A stretch of 64,000 nucleotides of DNA from Hofstenia miamia (lineage: Eukaryota; Xenacoelomorpha; Acoela; Hofsteniidae): the NCBI GenBank assembly GCA_900660155.1, contig CABFPE010000079.1:550110-614109 (forward strand), read 5' to 3'. Numbering within the stretch: position 1 is the first letter of the stretch; every line of letters starts with the position of its first letter. Below the pieces are notes generated by a model. The model was not told the origin of the DNA and searched no databases. It saw nothing but the letters and a program-made list of their open reading frames with translations. Positions 1 to 12,679 of the stretch are shown piece after piece. The translations under genes were made by a program, and so were the position numbers.

Positions 1-30
<30 letters not shown>
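1..30. repeat. (TA)n microsatellite at window edge
   Basis: Uninterrupted TA dinucleotides run from the first base to about position 30. The full length is unknown because the window starts inside the repeat. Confidence 0.95.
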
Positions 31-32
<2 letters not shown>

Positions 33-702
33 AAGGACATTAATATACATAGTTACATACTCACAAAACTAGAAACTGCATGAAATTGGTAGGCTGCTTG
101 CATTTATTGCATATTTGTTAAAAAATGATAATTTTAAAAATCCCAAGCATTTATGTTCAATAGATATTGTTAATATGGTCCTTTAGTGTTGAGTGAAAAT
201 GGGAAAATAAATTGATTTTAGTGTGAATAGTTACAATCAACATGTTAGCATCGGTAGGGTATCTCAAAACAAGATGAAAGTGTTCGCTTTGTTTTTTTGT
301 TCTTATTTACTTTTGCTTCCCCTTGTCTTTTATACAGTATTTTAGTTGTTTAATATTATTCAATTTTTTGTTTTTAATCACCGTTGATTAGTTTGAACTT
401 GTATAAATTTTTCGATTGCTTAGTAATTATAGTTTGTTTTTTACGCTTGCTAGCAAATTCTTAGTGATAACGCTACAATATTTTACACAGTTTCTGGAAT
501 TGTATTTTACGTCCTTGCTAATATTAGTTTCAGAATGTAAAACACTTAAAAATGTGGAGAGGAGTAGATCGCATCTAGATAACTAGAAAGAATGCTGTTT
601 TTAAATATAAAATATATTGAAGTGTGATTGAGTAAATATTGACGAACGATTACATTCCTATAAAACGATTTGAACTAATAAAAAAATTGATAGATAATCC
701 AC

Positions 703-1035
703 CTTCATACAATCTATATGGCCGTTGTATGCAGCACGGTGTAAAGGTGAATACAAATCGTCGTCTGTTGCATCAATTAGTCCAGGATGGAGAGCCAAAA
801 GGTTTTTAAGGTGTTCACAATGCCCTTTTTCAGCATAACGTAAAGCTAACATTTCATTTTCCTTAGATTCATCTTCAATTATAGGTGGTAGGTCGTCTTC
901 TTCCTCACTACTAGAATGATATTCTACAAGTTTACTACTAAATATTTCGGCTGACGTTTCTGACGGATGAACTGGAACATTTCGATGACGAATGTGTGAA
1001 CAACTATCGTCATCTGAACTAGATGAATCTTCCAT
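703..1035 (-). CDS. ankrd49: ANKRD49-like ankyrin-repeat protein, first coding exon (partial gene)
   Basis: This is the first coding exon of an orthologue of ANKRD49, a small ankyrin-repeat protein. The N-terminal ~60 residues are Ser/Asp/Glu-rich and low complexity (MEDSSSSDDDS, then a SSSEEEDD acidic patch), as acidic leaders are in ANKRD49. They are followed by a helical segment (ALRYAEKGHCEHLKNLLALH) and the start of the first ankyrin repeat, DDDLYSPLHRAAYNGHIDCMK, close to the human DEDEYTPLHRAAYSGHLDIV. I start at the ATG at 1035; the frame runs open a little further upstream without another ATG nearby. The open frame continues to 658, but homology ends at MK, where the minus strand reads AAG|GTGGAT, a weak donor. 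The remaining repeats are not in 1-702 and should lie left of the window. The family role in mammals is linked to spermatogenesis; function here is inferred only from similarity. Confidence 0.8.
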
Positions 1036-4000
1036 ACACAAGAAACTAAATGAATGAAGAGTATTGGGACTATTAAAACATACACTTTGCCAACCTTAGA
1101 GTGAAATGAGAATTATAATTTTTCTACAATCCAAATACAGTAACATCTTGTAAACTGAGTATACAACAATAAATTGTGCAAAATATACAAGAATACCATA
1201 ATAAGACTATTTGTAAAGAAAATAATACTTAACATATATGAATACATTTAAAAACACATTCATAAAATAAATATTTACAAAAACGTTACTTAATATAGGA
1301 TGATGTGTCTTACTATGTACATTGTACAGGAAATGCTAGGGTGCATTTCCACAGAAAGCATTAAATCGGATTTTGAGCAATTCAAATAAATTCACATCAT
1401 CAAATAATATAATTGAGAAATTTTAATGTAATGTATAGCAACTAGAGATTTAACTTTAGTTTTTAACGTCTTCCGGGGTGGAATTTTTAAAGAAGTACTT
1501 AAAAAACATAGTCAATGATAGGAAATGATCCAGTCAGTTGATTAAATAGTTAGCAAGTTGACTCGCTCAGTAAAACTGGGCAATGCGATATATTTATTGA
1601 ATTTATATTATTTTATAGCATCAACAACTCGCGTGCTTAATCGCGCTTAAAGTGGGAACACAACTCTCTTAAACATCTTTCAAAAATATACCAGCGCACG
1701 ATGTGTGCGACAACTATCTTAAAACATGTCTTTGTAATAGAAGCGATATATCGCACAGGCAAAGCTAAAGAAACATTCATAATTGTTTGATGGATATCCT
1801 ATAAAATAGTGCATAGCAGTGCCACACGTAAAGTTTAATGATTATAAACAAAATAATGAAAAAAAATATTTTCCTTCTTCTAATTTCAATTTCCCTTCAG
1901 AATCATCAAAATTATAATAATATTCTAATCGGTATTCGGAAAGCCGTCGAAAAAATCCCACAGACATATAACAGTTACATCGGTGAAGATGCTAGAAAAT
2001 ATTACATAAAATGTTTGCACAATCATTGAAAACAGAGAGTCTGCTTATTCTTCTTATTGCTGGTGTTTTTCGGCTAAGTATGTATAGGTCTAACTTTATG
2101 TGTTTTGAAAAGCAAATAATTACAATTCGAAGTATAAAACAGGCGATATGTGTCAATCACAGTAGACTAGAAAACTCGCATAGTCAATTAATAAATAATA
2201 TAAACTAAACTCGATTCGCTTATCTTGTTTTATATGTATAGAAATTAATCAAGACGGACCAAAGCCAACCCAAACAACAAGACAGATATCCTAGGCTTTG
2301 AATACAGTTACAAACCAAAATTAGTGAGGGTTCAAAAGAAAGGTTCTTGCATAGCTAAATGGCATCAATGTGATTACTGATACTCAACAAAAGCAAGACT
2401 TGTTAATAGTATAATACATAAATGGTTTAATCATGCTGGTATCTAATTGAACTTAGAGACTGCTTGCCTAATACTTAAACAAACAGAATACCAAAGACAA
2501 GAATATGCCATTATTAAGTGAATTATTATTGTAACAAAAACACAGTTTATATACGCACACAATAGACAATGAAGTGGCATAGCACATGGTAAAATTAAAA
2601 AACATTGTAATTACTATTAAAAATTAATGGCACGGTTGCATTGAAGATATGCAATGGCATAAATACATCAGATAAACATATTTGCATGACTTAAAGAAAA
2701 CGTGCGCATGTAACTCCAATAACAGCACTTTGAGTCGTTCAAATCGAACGGTGATGTAAACGACTTTCCAAATGAATAACTTGTGCTTAATAGTAAGTTG
2801 TATCTAAAATATCCGCCAAGCTGTTGGTTAAAGCAATGAAAAATTGAAATCGCGAAGCAAGACAAATTCAAGATTGAATGCAATAAACTAAACAGCAGAA
2901 AGTAAAAAGTATTGAACACAAAATCGCATCAAAGTATATATAAACATTAACAAATGTTAAAACTACCAGATCGTAATTTCAATATACCTCTCATCTCAAC
3001 TACAAGCCATCACATGACTAGACAGTAACTTATTCAGATGTTTTATAGGGCATAAAATAAAGAGTTATAATAATGGATGAGCAATTTTCAATAACCTAGA
3101 AATATTTTCAAACGAAATACCATTTCGATGAGTCAATGGAAAATTAAAATAAAATGGTATAAACTTGTTTAACTTAGAAAAGAAGTAGTAAATGAAAAAA
3201 TATATAAAAAGCATTGATTAAAGACATGTGCTATTAGCGACCGGATGACGGCAGACAAAGTCGTAGGTTTTGCAATGCATATTTGACCTGAGAGAGTATG
3301 AATTAAGTGAAAATAGTTCATGGATAGATCGTCATAGCGCATCTGTTCAACTTTTCGCATCATTGTAGATAACGGCTAGTAAAAATTAATGATGCTAAAT
3401 TTCACTGCCCGTCATTGAACACGACCCAACGAATTTATAGAGGTTTTTGTAAATCTCAGGCAAAATAAATTAATGGAATAAAAATAGTATTGTTTTGGGT
3501 CAAAATGAAACGTGCTAGCTTGCTAAGAATAAACCAATGGATAAGCTTTCCTTGTAGGGATTTAGCAAGAGCATCGGATTCTTGCATTAATTATTCCGAC
3601 ATCTATTTCATATACAGAAATGCCGATTGATTTCTACTACTAACTTGCTTATTTCAGCTACAACAACTTTTATATTAGCCTCTTTGGCAAGAACTATTTT
3701 GGGATTACTTTTAAGATTTCTTCAATAATTTTTATAATATACTGTACTCTCAAACTATACTGTCAAAATTAACTTCATTGTGCAATTTAAGACTCTTACT
3801 CCCCACTTTCTCATTTCAAAAGCTTTATTAGCTACTACAACCTACAAAAAGAAAACAAAATGTGTAATATATACTACGCTTCAAAAGATTTATTCAAATA
3901 AATCATGCTATCAACTACAAAAAAAAACACATAACAAAGGTAGTATACATTAATAGGAAAACGGCTATCCAAAACGAAAGTTATGTGAGTACTCTTACGG

Positions 4001-4140
4001 AGTATTTTCAAAAAATGATTAATTAGATCTTGGTTAGAGAATTGCAATTTCTGAAAGGTTATAAACAAACGGTTGATTATTAATGATGAAGAATTGCGAA
4101 ATATTTTTGTAAAGTACTTAGGCAGAATCCGACATGAGAA
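1036..4140. other. Intergenic stretch, no recognised gene
   Basis: AT-rich sequence upstream of the ANKRD49 exon. Several short open frames (for example 1838-2029, 2668-2919, 3169-3363) show no recognisable domain and have the composition of chance frames. The promoter of ANKRD49 must lie in its first few hundred bases, but no core element stands out. Confidence 0.6.
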
Positions 4141-4179
4141 TTTTCGATGAAAAGAATCTGTCAAGAACATAACTTGAAA

Positions 4180-5592
4180 TTAGATTATCTAACAAATCAA
4201 CTAGTTGTATTTGTGCTATTCTGGAGCGCCTCTCACTTACTTGCTGAACCTTTGTCTAATATAATTAATACTTCTTTCTGCCTGAGTTGTGTTCCGAGAA
4301 AGTTCAAGATTGCTAATGTTTTTCCTTTGCCAAAAGTGAGCAAGCCTGACATCGTTGATCTTCGTCCGATATCTCTTTTATCAATTCCCTTGAAGTATCT
4401 CGAATTCATGGCTCTACGTAATGTTAAACCACATATCGTTCCGCTGATTGACAAAGCACAACAACCTTATTTGAAGTGAAGGTCTACATGTACAGCTATG
4501 ATTCGGCTTGTTGACGAAATTACTCGAATTCTGGATGCAGGAGATGACGTACTGCAACAGGCTTTCGATCTAAACAAGGCTTTGACACTGTCCCTCACAG
4601 CCGAATTTTATTGAAGCTTTCTAATAGCGGCATTCCAATTTCCTTTGTGAACTGGCTACCTGACTACCTTACAAACCGGAGCTTCCGTGTATCACGTTCC
4701 GGTGTTTTTAGCGATTTCTTGCCTGTCGTGAGTGGAGTGCCGCAAGGATCCTTGATCGGGCTTCTGTTCTTTATTTTCTACATCTCTGATTTTTCAGGTA
4801 TTCATGGTCTGCTGATCAAATTCGCGGGTGATATGACATCAATAATCAGGTTGACAAAAAACGCCTTCATCAATACCGATGCGATCCAACTTGATAAGTA
4901 TTGCTCTATCAACTCTCTCTTGCTGAATAAGAAGTCTGTCCAAATGATCATCTCCACACGCAAGGCCAATAGAGTCTCAAACACACTCTCGATGTCGACA
5001 TCTCCGTTGTTGATAATGCCAAAATACTGGGCATCATAATTGACTATAATCTTAACTGGCATTACCACTTTGATACAGTCATGAAAAGAGCAGCGCAAAG
5101 GTTTACGATCCTTAGGCAGTTGAAGCCTGTCTGTAATGAAGACGCCCTTCGTAACATTTTTAACTGCACTGTAGTTTCGCTCTTTGATTAATTTGCTCCG
5201 TTGTTCGTAGGTCTTGGCGACACGCTTAATGTCGAGGTTCAAAAAATTTTTTCACGTGGTCATAAGATTATTACTGGCAGTGAAACCAATGCTCTAAACT
5301 ACGTGGCTAGGAGACAGGAATTGGCCGTCAGACTTTTCACTCATTCATCACTCAACTCACACTGTCTTAACGATTTGTACCCAGCCTAGATCTGGTCGTG
5401 GAATTCTATCGTCTGTCTGCGAAAGTCTCAATTTTTCACTTTTATGACTCTTTTAATCCCTAAAAAGTCTTAGTTTTATTACGTGTTTAAGTTTGATTTT
5501 TGGTTTTATGTGCGCATGGTTCGTACCATTCTTCTATGTATTTGCATTTTTTTATTGACTACAAGTGAAAATATAAGTGTTTCTTCTTCTTC
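4180..5592 (+). mobile_element. LINE relic: reverse transcriptase and thumb, degraded
   Basis: Plus-strand remnant of a non-LTR retrotransposon ORF2. About 4210-4478 reads the fingers region, with NVFPLPKV and DLRPISLLSIPLKYLE (family motif RPISLL..K..E). After a stop, 4560-5040 reads a damaged palm: AFDLNKAL in place of the usual DLSKAFD, then VSGVPQGSLIGLLFF (motif PQGS.LGPLLF), then LIKFAGDM where FADD is expected. The thumb and C-terminus follow in other frames (VAKTYEQRS-type shadows are on the wrong strand) with SLNSHCLNDLYPA near 5350-5388. The copy has several frameshifts and an altered catalytic box, so it is dead. A short (TTC)4 run at 5580-5592 may be its 3' tail. It is 5'-truncated before any endonuclease. 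The clade was not assigned; it looks CR1/Jockey-like. Confidence 0.8.
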
Positions 5593-6650
5593 ATTTTATT
5601 AACTATTTTACTCCTATCTTGATTTATGCATGTGCGGCTTGGAAAATGGAGTTGCTAAAGGAATACTTAAAAATACTGCTGTTTGCTACATTGACAAATA
5701 TTAAGATAATTATTATGCAGTGCTGTTCCAGGTTTGCCAAAACAGTCGTGCGAATATTGTGAAGATGAATCCTACATTTTGTACTAAAAATTTGGATAAG
5801 CAAAATCGCGACCAAATTTCCACAAGAGCAGAATTATGTGCAAGAATAGAATATCGTCCAATCTTTGTACAAATGGCAATCAAGATGAAACAATGTCAAA
5901 CTCATTCTTTACTATACTTCTAAATTTTAAATTTTAAATAATCCTATTTCAAATTTCAAATTGAAAAATATAATTACATTGCTACTGTAAAGTACTTTCA
6001 AATGCTAATTCCATAAATTTCTTGGTTCTATTGTTATTGATATGTTTCTTTGCATGAAAAATACTTTACTTTTAATTCTTCTCCATAGCACCCTGTTTTC
6101 TCTATGTTGTTTTGTGTTTTCTCTAATTTCTGTGATTTTCAATGTAAAAGATTGAAACTTACTGTTTGTGGATATTAACATGATGTGCCTGACAATTTTT
6201 GAATTTTGAATATATTTCATTAGCAAGGTATAAATTAGGTTTTATTACCAAATTAGGTATGAAAAATTCTCCCATAGGCGACGTTCTGCTCATCATTTCA
6301 AACTACTTTGTGCAAGAATACAGGGTTATCTAATCTTTCAATAGACATTTTTATCATACAACAAATAATTCCTATTTATATGTCCGTATCTTAATTAATT
6401 TTTTGTATTTATAGTGGTTTGTGTACAATTAAATTTCTTTTTATATATTTCTAGAGCAAATCTTATTATTTTATTTCCTATTTTACCCGTGTATGTTATA
6501 ATTTTAGTACACCACATATTTGAATATTTTGTCTAACAAACTAATTTCTACTGCAATCAAAATATTGGATAAGTGCTTAACCCATCTATATGCAGTCACA
6601 TTCAACAAAATGAATGGAATGTGAACCAAAAATAGTCTCTTTAGTATAAT
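5593..6650. other. Intergenic stretch, no recognised gene
   Basis: AT-rich DNA between two LINE relics. Only short chance frames are visible and no repeat structure is clear. Confidence 0.5.
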
Positions 6651-6654
6651 TACC

Positions 6655-8570
6655 ATCAACAACAACAACAACAAACATCAAAAGTCTTAAATTAGAAATC
6701 AAGAAATAACATCTAGATTTAAAAATCAATTTAACTTAATTTAAGCGCCCGATTTGGAAAGATAGAGAGATTTTGATAATGCTGCACTGTGATGGTTGGA
6801 GGAAGCCGGTTTCGGAGCCTTGATTCACTGTAGATACTTCGTGAGGGTATGAGATCTGCTAATGGGTGACAATCTGGATTCTTTAGAATTTTCATGATTA
6901 ATTTCCTGTCTTTCTGAATAATAATTTCTGCGATAGGCTGGAATGAAGCTATTATGTTGAACTTGATGGCTTTTTTCTGCGCGCGATCAATTCTCTGTAA
7001 CACAGAAGGATGAGAACATCCGTAAACTTCTACGCCATAATTAATGTTACCAAAAACCAGTGATTTGTACGCATACTCTAATTCATTTCTTGAGTAACCA
7101 TGACGTTTCAATTTCAATAAGAGATAAATTGCTTGATTGATTTTGGTAATTAATTTCGAGATATGAGGTTTAAAACAGAAATTACTAGAAATAGAAAAAC
7201 CAAGAATGCGCATTTCGGTAACTCTTTCAAAGTGAGCTGTGGATCTAGTAGGGGCAGACACCGAGTGTTTCAGAGAAACAACAATTTCCTTGCATTTCGA
7301 CGTGTTAACAGTGAATTTGTTAATGTGATACCAATAAAACAAAAAGGCTGAAACTTCATCGGCATCATCTCGGCCATCCTTTCCGAAGCAGAGAGCATAT
7401 TTATCATCAGCGAATTTAACTAAGAAGTTTGCATGCGACAAATGCACGGGAATTTTCAAATTATTGGTGGAGCAATTGAACAAGATGGGACCAATAACAG
7501 TTCCTTGGGGAACACCGAGATTAATAAATTGCCAGTCTGAAACATCATTTTGAACAACGACTCTCTGACGTATGTTGGTTAAAAAATCTTTGTACCATGA
7601 AACTATGTGAGAATCGAGATTATAGCGATCTAGTTCCTCGAAGATCATGGAATGCTCAACACTATCAAACGCTTTAGACAAGTCAAAGGAAAAAATGCGG
7701 ACATAACCATATCCTCGATTTTTCATCTGATGGCAGAGATTTTGCATTCGAATAAGGGCATCACTCGTTGAACTCATTCGTCTGAATCCATATTGATTGG
7801 AATCAAGATGGAAGTAATACGAAGACTCCACGAAGCTCTTGAAAACCAAACGCTCCATCATCCTTGCGAGAACTGGAGTAACAGAAATTGGTCGAAAATC
7901 ATTTAACGAAGGCGAAGAGCTCTTGAGAACTGGAATAACATTAGCATCTTTCCATGTCTGGGGGACTTTACCAGATCTGAGGCTGAGATTACATATGTGG
8001 TGAACAGGATCGGCAAGGATGTGAGCATTATCCTTTAAAACAGAGGCAGGGACGTCATCGCAGCCAGTGGCAGTTTTCTTCAGTGAACAAAGGCCATAAT
8101 ATACCTGATGAAGGGACAGCTCAGACCCATTGAAAACCGTGTTGACTTCGCGGCAGTACGGAGTATCAGTTCTTGATATAGAGGCAAACTTCTCGTTCAA
8201 TTCATCCGGTGTATATGACATCACAGGATTGGCAGATTTGACCCGTCCACTAACATAATTGGCACGTTTCCACCATTCACGACTTCCTTTCTTAGCGGAC
8301 ATTTTATGAATATTCTCAACTATGATTTGCTGGATTTTCACATTGATCTGTTTCAAACGTTGCTCGTTATTTTTCCTTGACAAGCGAGACTTTTTATTCA
8401 GAAGGTTTTTCAGGAGGGGCGACATATACGGTGGGTCCCGGTCCGACAACTGAACTCTCCGTAGGGGACAAGTGTTGTTATATGGCGGTACAGCTTGCCA
8501 TTGTGCTGAACAAATTCCGTCTGTTTTCGAGAAAATCGATAACTAATCTCTTTGGATAATAATTCAGAAA
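6655..8570 (-). mobile_element. LINE, 5'-truncated, with long intact RT frame and (TTG)n tail
   Basis: Non-LTR retrotransposon on the minus strand. The open frame at 8449-6731 covers the linker, RT and thumb. Downstream of its stop is only ~60 bp of 3' UTR, and the element then ends in five or six TTG repeats (plus strand CAACAACAAC, 6657-6675). Such microsatellite tails are typical of CR1/L2/I-group LINEs, which prime on a short repeat rather than poly(A). Upstream of 8449 the same reading direction continues in a linker-like region to about 8560, where similarity fades, so the copy is 5'-truncated and lacks the endonuclease. Confidence 0.82.
6731..8449 (-). CDS. LINE ORF2 fragment: reverse transcriptase, 572 codons open
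   Basis: Reverse transcriptase of a non-LTR retrotransposon; it would copy its own RNA onto nicked chromosomal DNA. Order of parts: a basic linker opening with LSDRDPPYMSPLLKNLLNKK (residues 1-25, typical of the endonuclease-RT junction); RT fingers with NVIPVLK and DFRPISVTPVLARMMERL (~165-205); NQYGFRRMSSTSDALI (~218); the palm motif FSFDLSKAFDSVEH (~253); NLGVPQGTVIGPILFN (~310); the catalytic box FLVKFADDKYALCF (~345); and a thumb with EMRILGFSISSNF and CFKPHISK. No stop interrupts 572 codons, unlike the relics around it. The first codon is TTG and the frame continues upstream, so this is an element fragment and not a gene start. Whether it is expressed cannot be told. Confidence 0.88.
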   Translation of the reverse strand: MSDRDPPYMSPLLKNLLNKKSRLSRKNNEQRLKQINVKIQQIIVENIHKMSAKKGSREWWKRANYVSGRVKSANPVMSYTPDELNEKFASISRTDTPYCREVNTVFNGSELSLHQVYYGLCSLKKTATGCDDVPASVLKDNAHILADPVHHICNLSLRSGKVPQTWKDANVIPVLKSSSPSLNDFRPISVTPVLARMMERLVFKSFVESSYYFHLDSNQYGFRRMSSTSDALIRMQNLCHQMKNRGYGYVRIFSFDLSKAFDSVEHSMIFEELDRYNLDSHIVSWYKDFLTNIRQRVVVQNDVSDWQFINLGVPQGTVIGPILFNCSTNNLKIPVHLSHANFLVKFADDKYALCFGKDGRDDADEVSAFLFYWYHINKFTVNTSKCKEIVVSLKHSVSAPTRSTAHFERVTEMRILGFSISSNFCFKPHISKLITKINQAIYLLLKLKRHGYSRNELEYAYKSLVFGNINYGVEVYGCSHPSVLQRIDRAQKKAIKFNIIASFQPIAEIIIQKDRKLIMKILKNPDCHPLADLIPSRSIYSESRLRNRLPPTITVQHYQNLSIFPNRALKLS

Positions 8571-11500
8571 CACTTTAGCAATCAAACGATATAGCATACA
8601 ATATTGTAGTTTCATTCTACTCACAAAGTTTATACGAAACATAATTAACAAAAGTATATGTTATTCTTTTATTAGTATATTATACACAAAGCAATTAATT
8701 ATTCTGGTTGCATTAGAATAAAATTTGCTACATTAGCAAAAGATTAAAAGAAATTTAAAACAATCTAGATCAGCGACTGACAGATAAAATATGTTAATTA
8801 AAAATGCTACTGCATATTGAACCGCATATTATAAGATTTAGGCTAAAGACTTTTTTATAATAGCCTAGCCAGACGAATAATCAACAAATATATCTACACA
8901 AAAGTAAAAATGGTCAATATACCATGCAAATAAGTTAAAATAATAAAAGATTTCTAAGAATATTAAGATTGAACAATATTATAAGTTTAGGTGTCCACAT
9001 TGAAAGTATTAATCTTGCTAAATTAAATAAATATAATACACTTAAATTTATTTTAAAAAATGCCTTTAATTATTTTTTTATTTTAAAAATACATAGTGTA
9101 ATTTAATCTTTTGCTATAATGTTTCTATAGAAACTATGTTATTGAATGGTGGTCATCTCTTATTGATTGATTAAAAAGTTATGGTGAGCAGCTCGTTCGC
9201 GTATTTTGATTAAATAATGTGTATTTAGCCTGGAAGTGCAGTAAGTTATGGTTCTTACTCCAGTGGTTCGCGGAGTAGATGTGCGTATAAGACAGTTAGC
9301 CGTGATTCTTACGTTGATGAAACTCTATTCACAAAACCTAAGGTAGTTTTATTTTTATTAGAATGGATTTCCCCTAATCTAATTAAATATAGTATCGTTA
9401 ATGTTAAATTTTCTAACCATAGTCCCTTAAGTTTTGAGGTAACCTGCATTTATTTTGTCAACTAAACACTAAATATACTTTTTCAATCTTAAAAATAACA
9501 AAATCGATAAATTGCAATTCAACAACGATACGAATAAAAACTAAATAAATAACTAAATATAGATGTATGCATGTATGTGTATATATCGATCGGTACAATA
9601 TTTCATAAAATAAATGCATCTTCTATCCATATTAGAAATTATTGTTCATGCAGGTTTAGTAATTGCTTATTAGAAGCGTGATGGAAAAAATTCAAGCAAA
9701 TTTGACCGTGATTTTGCATGACAAATTGGCTCTCGTAACTCCCAATTCGGCTGGTTTTAGGTAATAACAATTTCCTTTGAAATTAAACCATTCACGTAGG
9801 TTATTTCAATAATCAGGTTTCAATAAGAAGATGCGAGAAGTGAATCTTTACAACATTGGTATAGTTTGCAAATCTTTCATCTTGAGCATCTACATAACAA
9901 AAACGTGTGGAATGCATGGAATTTGCTATCGCGTGCCTTGTCACGATTAGCATTGAGCAAGTTTCATCACCTTATATTTCGGTTCCCACGTCCTTGACTA
10001 TGATTTTTTTTATCGCTGTGCTAATTAAAGAATTAAGGTTCATGCCCAAGTGATTACATAATTTTTCAAACAAAGGGAGACATATTTATTAAATTTTTAT
10101 CTGTCAAGCAAACTTTCTGCATGGGAGAACAATTCATATCTTGGCGGATTTTTGTTTTCTTTTTCAATACTGAAAGGGTGCACCAAAAGCACCTCTTATG
10201 AAATCAATCCTATTCTTCACCATGCAACGAAACTTGGCACAAATATAGCTTAGTTGTGCTTGAATACTAAGAGAACACAATGTTCGATATTCTATGACGT
10301 CATAATGGGTGTTGACATAAGCGGATTTGCTGTAATCCCAAAAAGTTTAGATAATGTGTTCCAAGGCCACAGCAAACTGCGTCTTGAAGTGGGTCTACGG
10401 AAAATGAATTATTAGTCATCAACTGATATTTAAGCGAATTATCTATGCCATTTGCATGATATTGTAGAAGTTTTACCCTGAATTGGTTTAATTTACATGT
10501 GCGATTCACATAGATCATTCAAAACTGTCAATTTCTATCTAATTTGAGAGAATTTGCAGGGTCCTCTCACGCCCTCCAATGCACATTGTGTCAAAACGTA
10601 AAAAAGGCCAAAAGTTGGGAAAAAATTCAGTTTTAAATTGATCCAAAGGTTTGTCAATTTTTGCAAAATATTTGCAATTTTTCCTGAAATGGCCAAAACT
10701 TTCCAATTTTTCTTCAAATAATGTTACTCTTTTCTAAGCATGTGTCGAAAATAGTGGCTATCCAATATTGTGCAGTTCATCTAACATCCACTAAACGTTG
10801 GTATTAAATATATTATAAAGCTGTTAGCTGCTTTCAAAGTATACATAAATGTTAATTTAGACACATTGTTGTTCAAGGATGTGTCCACGGGGGACTGGAG
10901 ATTGGGAGCTTGTCTCCTTACTTTTCTACAGGTCTCTACTTAAAGAATCCAGGTTATAGTTATCTTAGGAGAAATTTAAGGAAAACCTCACTTCTTTGTA
11001 AAAATAAACGAATATAACCTAAAATGCCAAAAAATATAGCTATAAGCTATTTTAGTCTCCCAGATATTTGTCGCTGTTTTTGCTTTCCATCAGCACTTCA
11101 TGAAGTCAACACAATTTATACACTGGTCAATTTATAACGAATAATTGTACATTAATGACAGATTAATTCAGATGTTCTGTACAGCCAAGGAATTTGTTAG
11201 ATGTCCTCTAAAGTCATCAAGATCCAATCATGCTACACCTTAACAGCAATCAACCGTCATCCAACCACCATGGCGTGGTTATCTTTTGCCACTAGTTTTG
11301 TGATTCATTGACAATTCTTGAGAAGTGTATTTAGATGAACACGGACAAGCATAGAAACTTTCTTAAATGAAAAGCTCAACATGTTTTAAAAAGACTTAAA
11401 AGTTTTCTATTTCAGATTATTAAAACTGGGGATCTAGGCAAATGGGGCTTCTGAATTCTCTCCCCACCTTCTAATTTTTTTTGCAACATTAATTAAATTA

Positions 11501-12554
11501 ACTGTATCGCATATTTCAAATGATGTACAAAATGTATTCACAATATGATTGATTTTCATAAATGTTTAAATTTTAACGTTTTCTATCAGATTTCGGAAAT
11601 TTTAAACAGTATTTTGCATTAATTGCTCAGTTTTTGTTGTACAAAACAAGTACCCAATTTAAATAAAATCTTAGTCGTATTAGAGGTTCACCATCCCCTT
11701 GTTTTAATTATTTTTTTATACAAGTTAGCAGCTTCGATCCTAATCCTACAATAATGCAACTTTATTTTTACTTTAATAATCAGCTAAGATCATTCAATTC
11801 TTAAATTACTGATTTTCTAGTAATAGTGAGGTTCAAAATTCAGCAAATTTGTTAGTGAATGTATTAATGTCTTTTTCTCTCCAGATTTCTCAAAATAATT
11901 AAGGTGACATAGTCAATAGAGTTCTGAGGAAATTGCCGCATTATTAATCCCGATACCGGATCCATGCGACTGATAGTGATCAAGGATACCTAACACAACA
12001 TGAGACAGTATAAGTACGATACTGAGTCCAACCTTTTAATTTCAACTGAGACTGGGACCATTTTGATTTAATATTCGATATTATGTTTTACTTGCCAAAC
12101 TTGAATATGTCTGTAATAACTCCATTCAATATTCTGTTTGATTAATAATGCATAATATTAGCACATTTAATTTTAGCACTGGGCTAGAAATGTGATACAT
12201 TTGACTAATTGACGTATTTCTAAGGGAATTCGAAGAAACTCAAACTAGAGCTCTTGATGAGAACTTAAAGATTGAAAAGTGTATGACGAATCAAAATTGA
12301 ATCATGTCTTGAGTGAAAAATATTCGGCAAAAATGGAGGTTAAGATCCTCAGTTCCCTGAACAGAAATTTCTAGATCCGCCCCTGGTCCTCATATAAATC
12401 CTTTTGAATTGAATTTTATATTAGTGGATTTTTATATTTCAGCATTAAATTTTTACAGGTATGTACAGCATTGCGAGATGAAAACTGTTTTATACATATT
12501 TTTAAGCGCAAAGTGTTTTGTTGCTTTAAACATTAAAGTTTTTGGACATTTTAG
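8571..12554. other. Long intergenic stretch before CFAP45
   Basis: About 4 kb of AT-rich sequence without a convincing coding region; short frames at 10300-10717 have no recognisable motif. The 5' exon(s) and promoter of CFAP45 should lie in its right-hand part, but I could not recognise them. Phrases near 12330-12395 and 11410-11460 look like scraps of dispersed repeats, but no family was identified. Confidence 0.5.
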
Positions 12555-12679
12555 CAGGATAAATCTGGCAAAGAATGTGAAAAAATCGTTTCAAAATCAG
12601 CTTCAGATGCACGTCCCAATCGTCGAAAGAAACCCGAAACTGTACAAGTTATTACAAAAGACTTAATCCGCAAATTAAT
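12555..12679 (+). CDS. cfap45: CFAP45 exon a
   Basis: Reads (Q)DKSGKECEKIVSK and then KKPETVQVITKDLIRKL, matching human RKPETIQLITRDMVREL. The acceptor is TTTTAGCAG, so splicing may start at 12555 or 12558. The in-frame TAG just upstream shows the exon cannot extend left. It ends in phase 2 at AAT|GTATAA. Confidence 0.85.

Noticed and set aside
658-702. Extension of the ANKRD49 exon to the stop at 658
   Set aside because: Residues after HIDCMK (VDYLSIFLL) lose ankyrin similarity and follow a GT; read as intron.
4802-5242. 146-codon minus-strand frame overlapping the LINE relic
   Set aside because: Shadow of the plus-strand RT.
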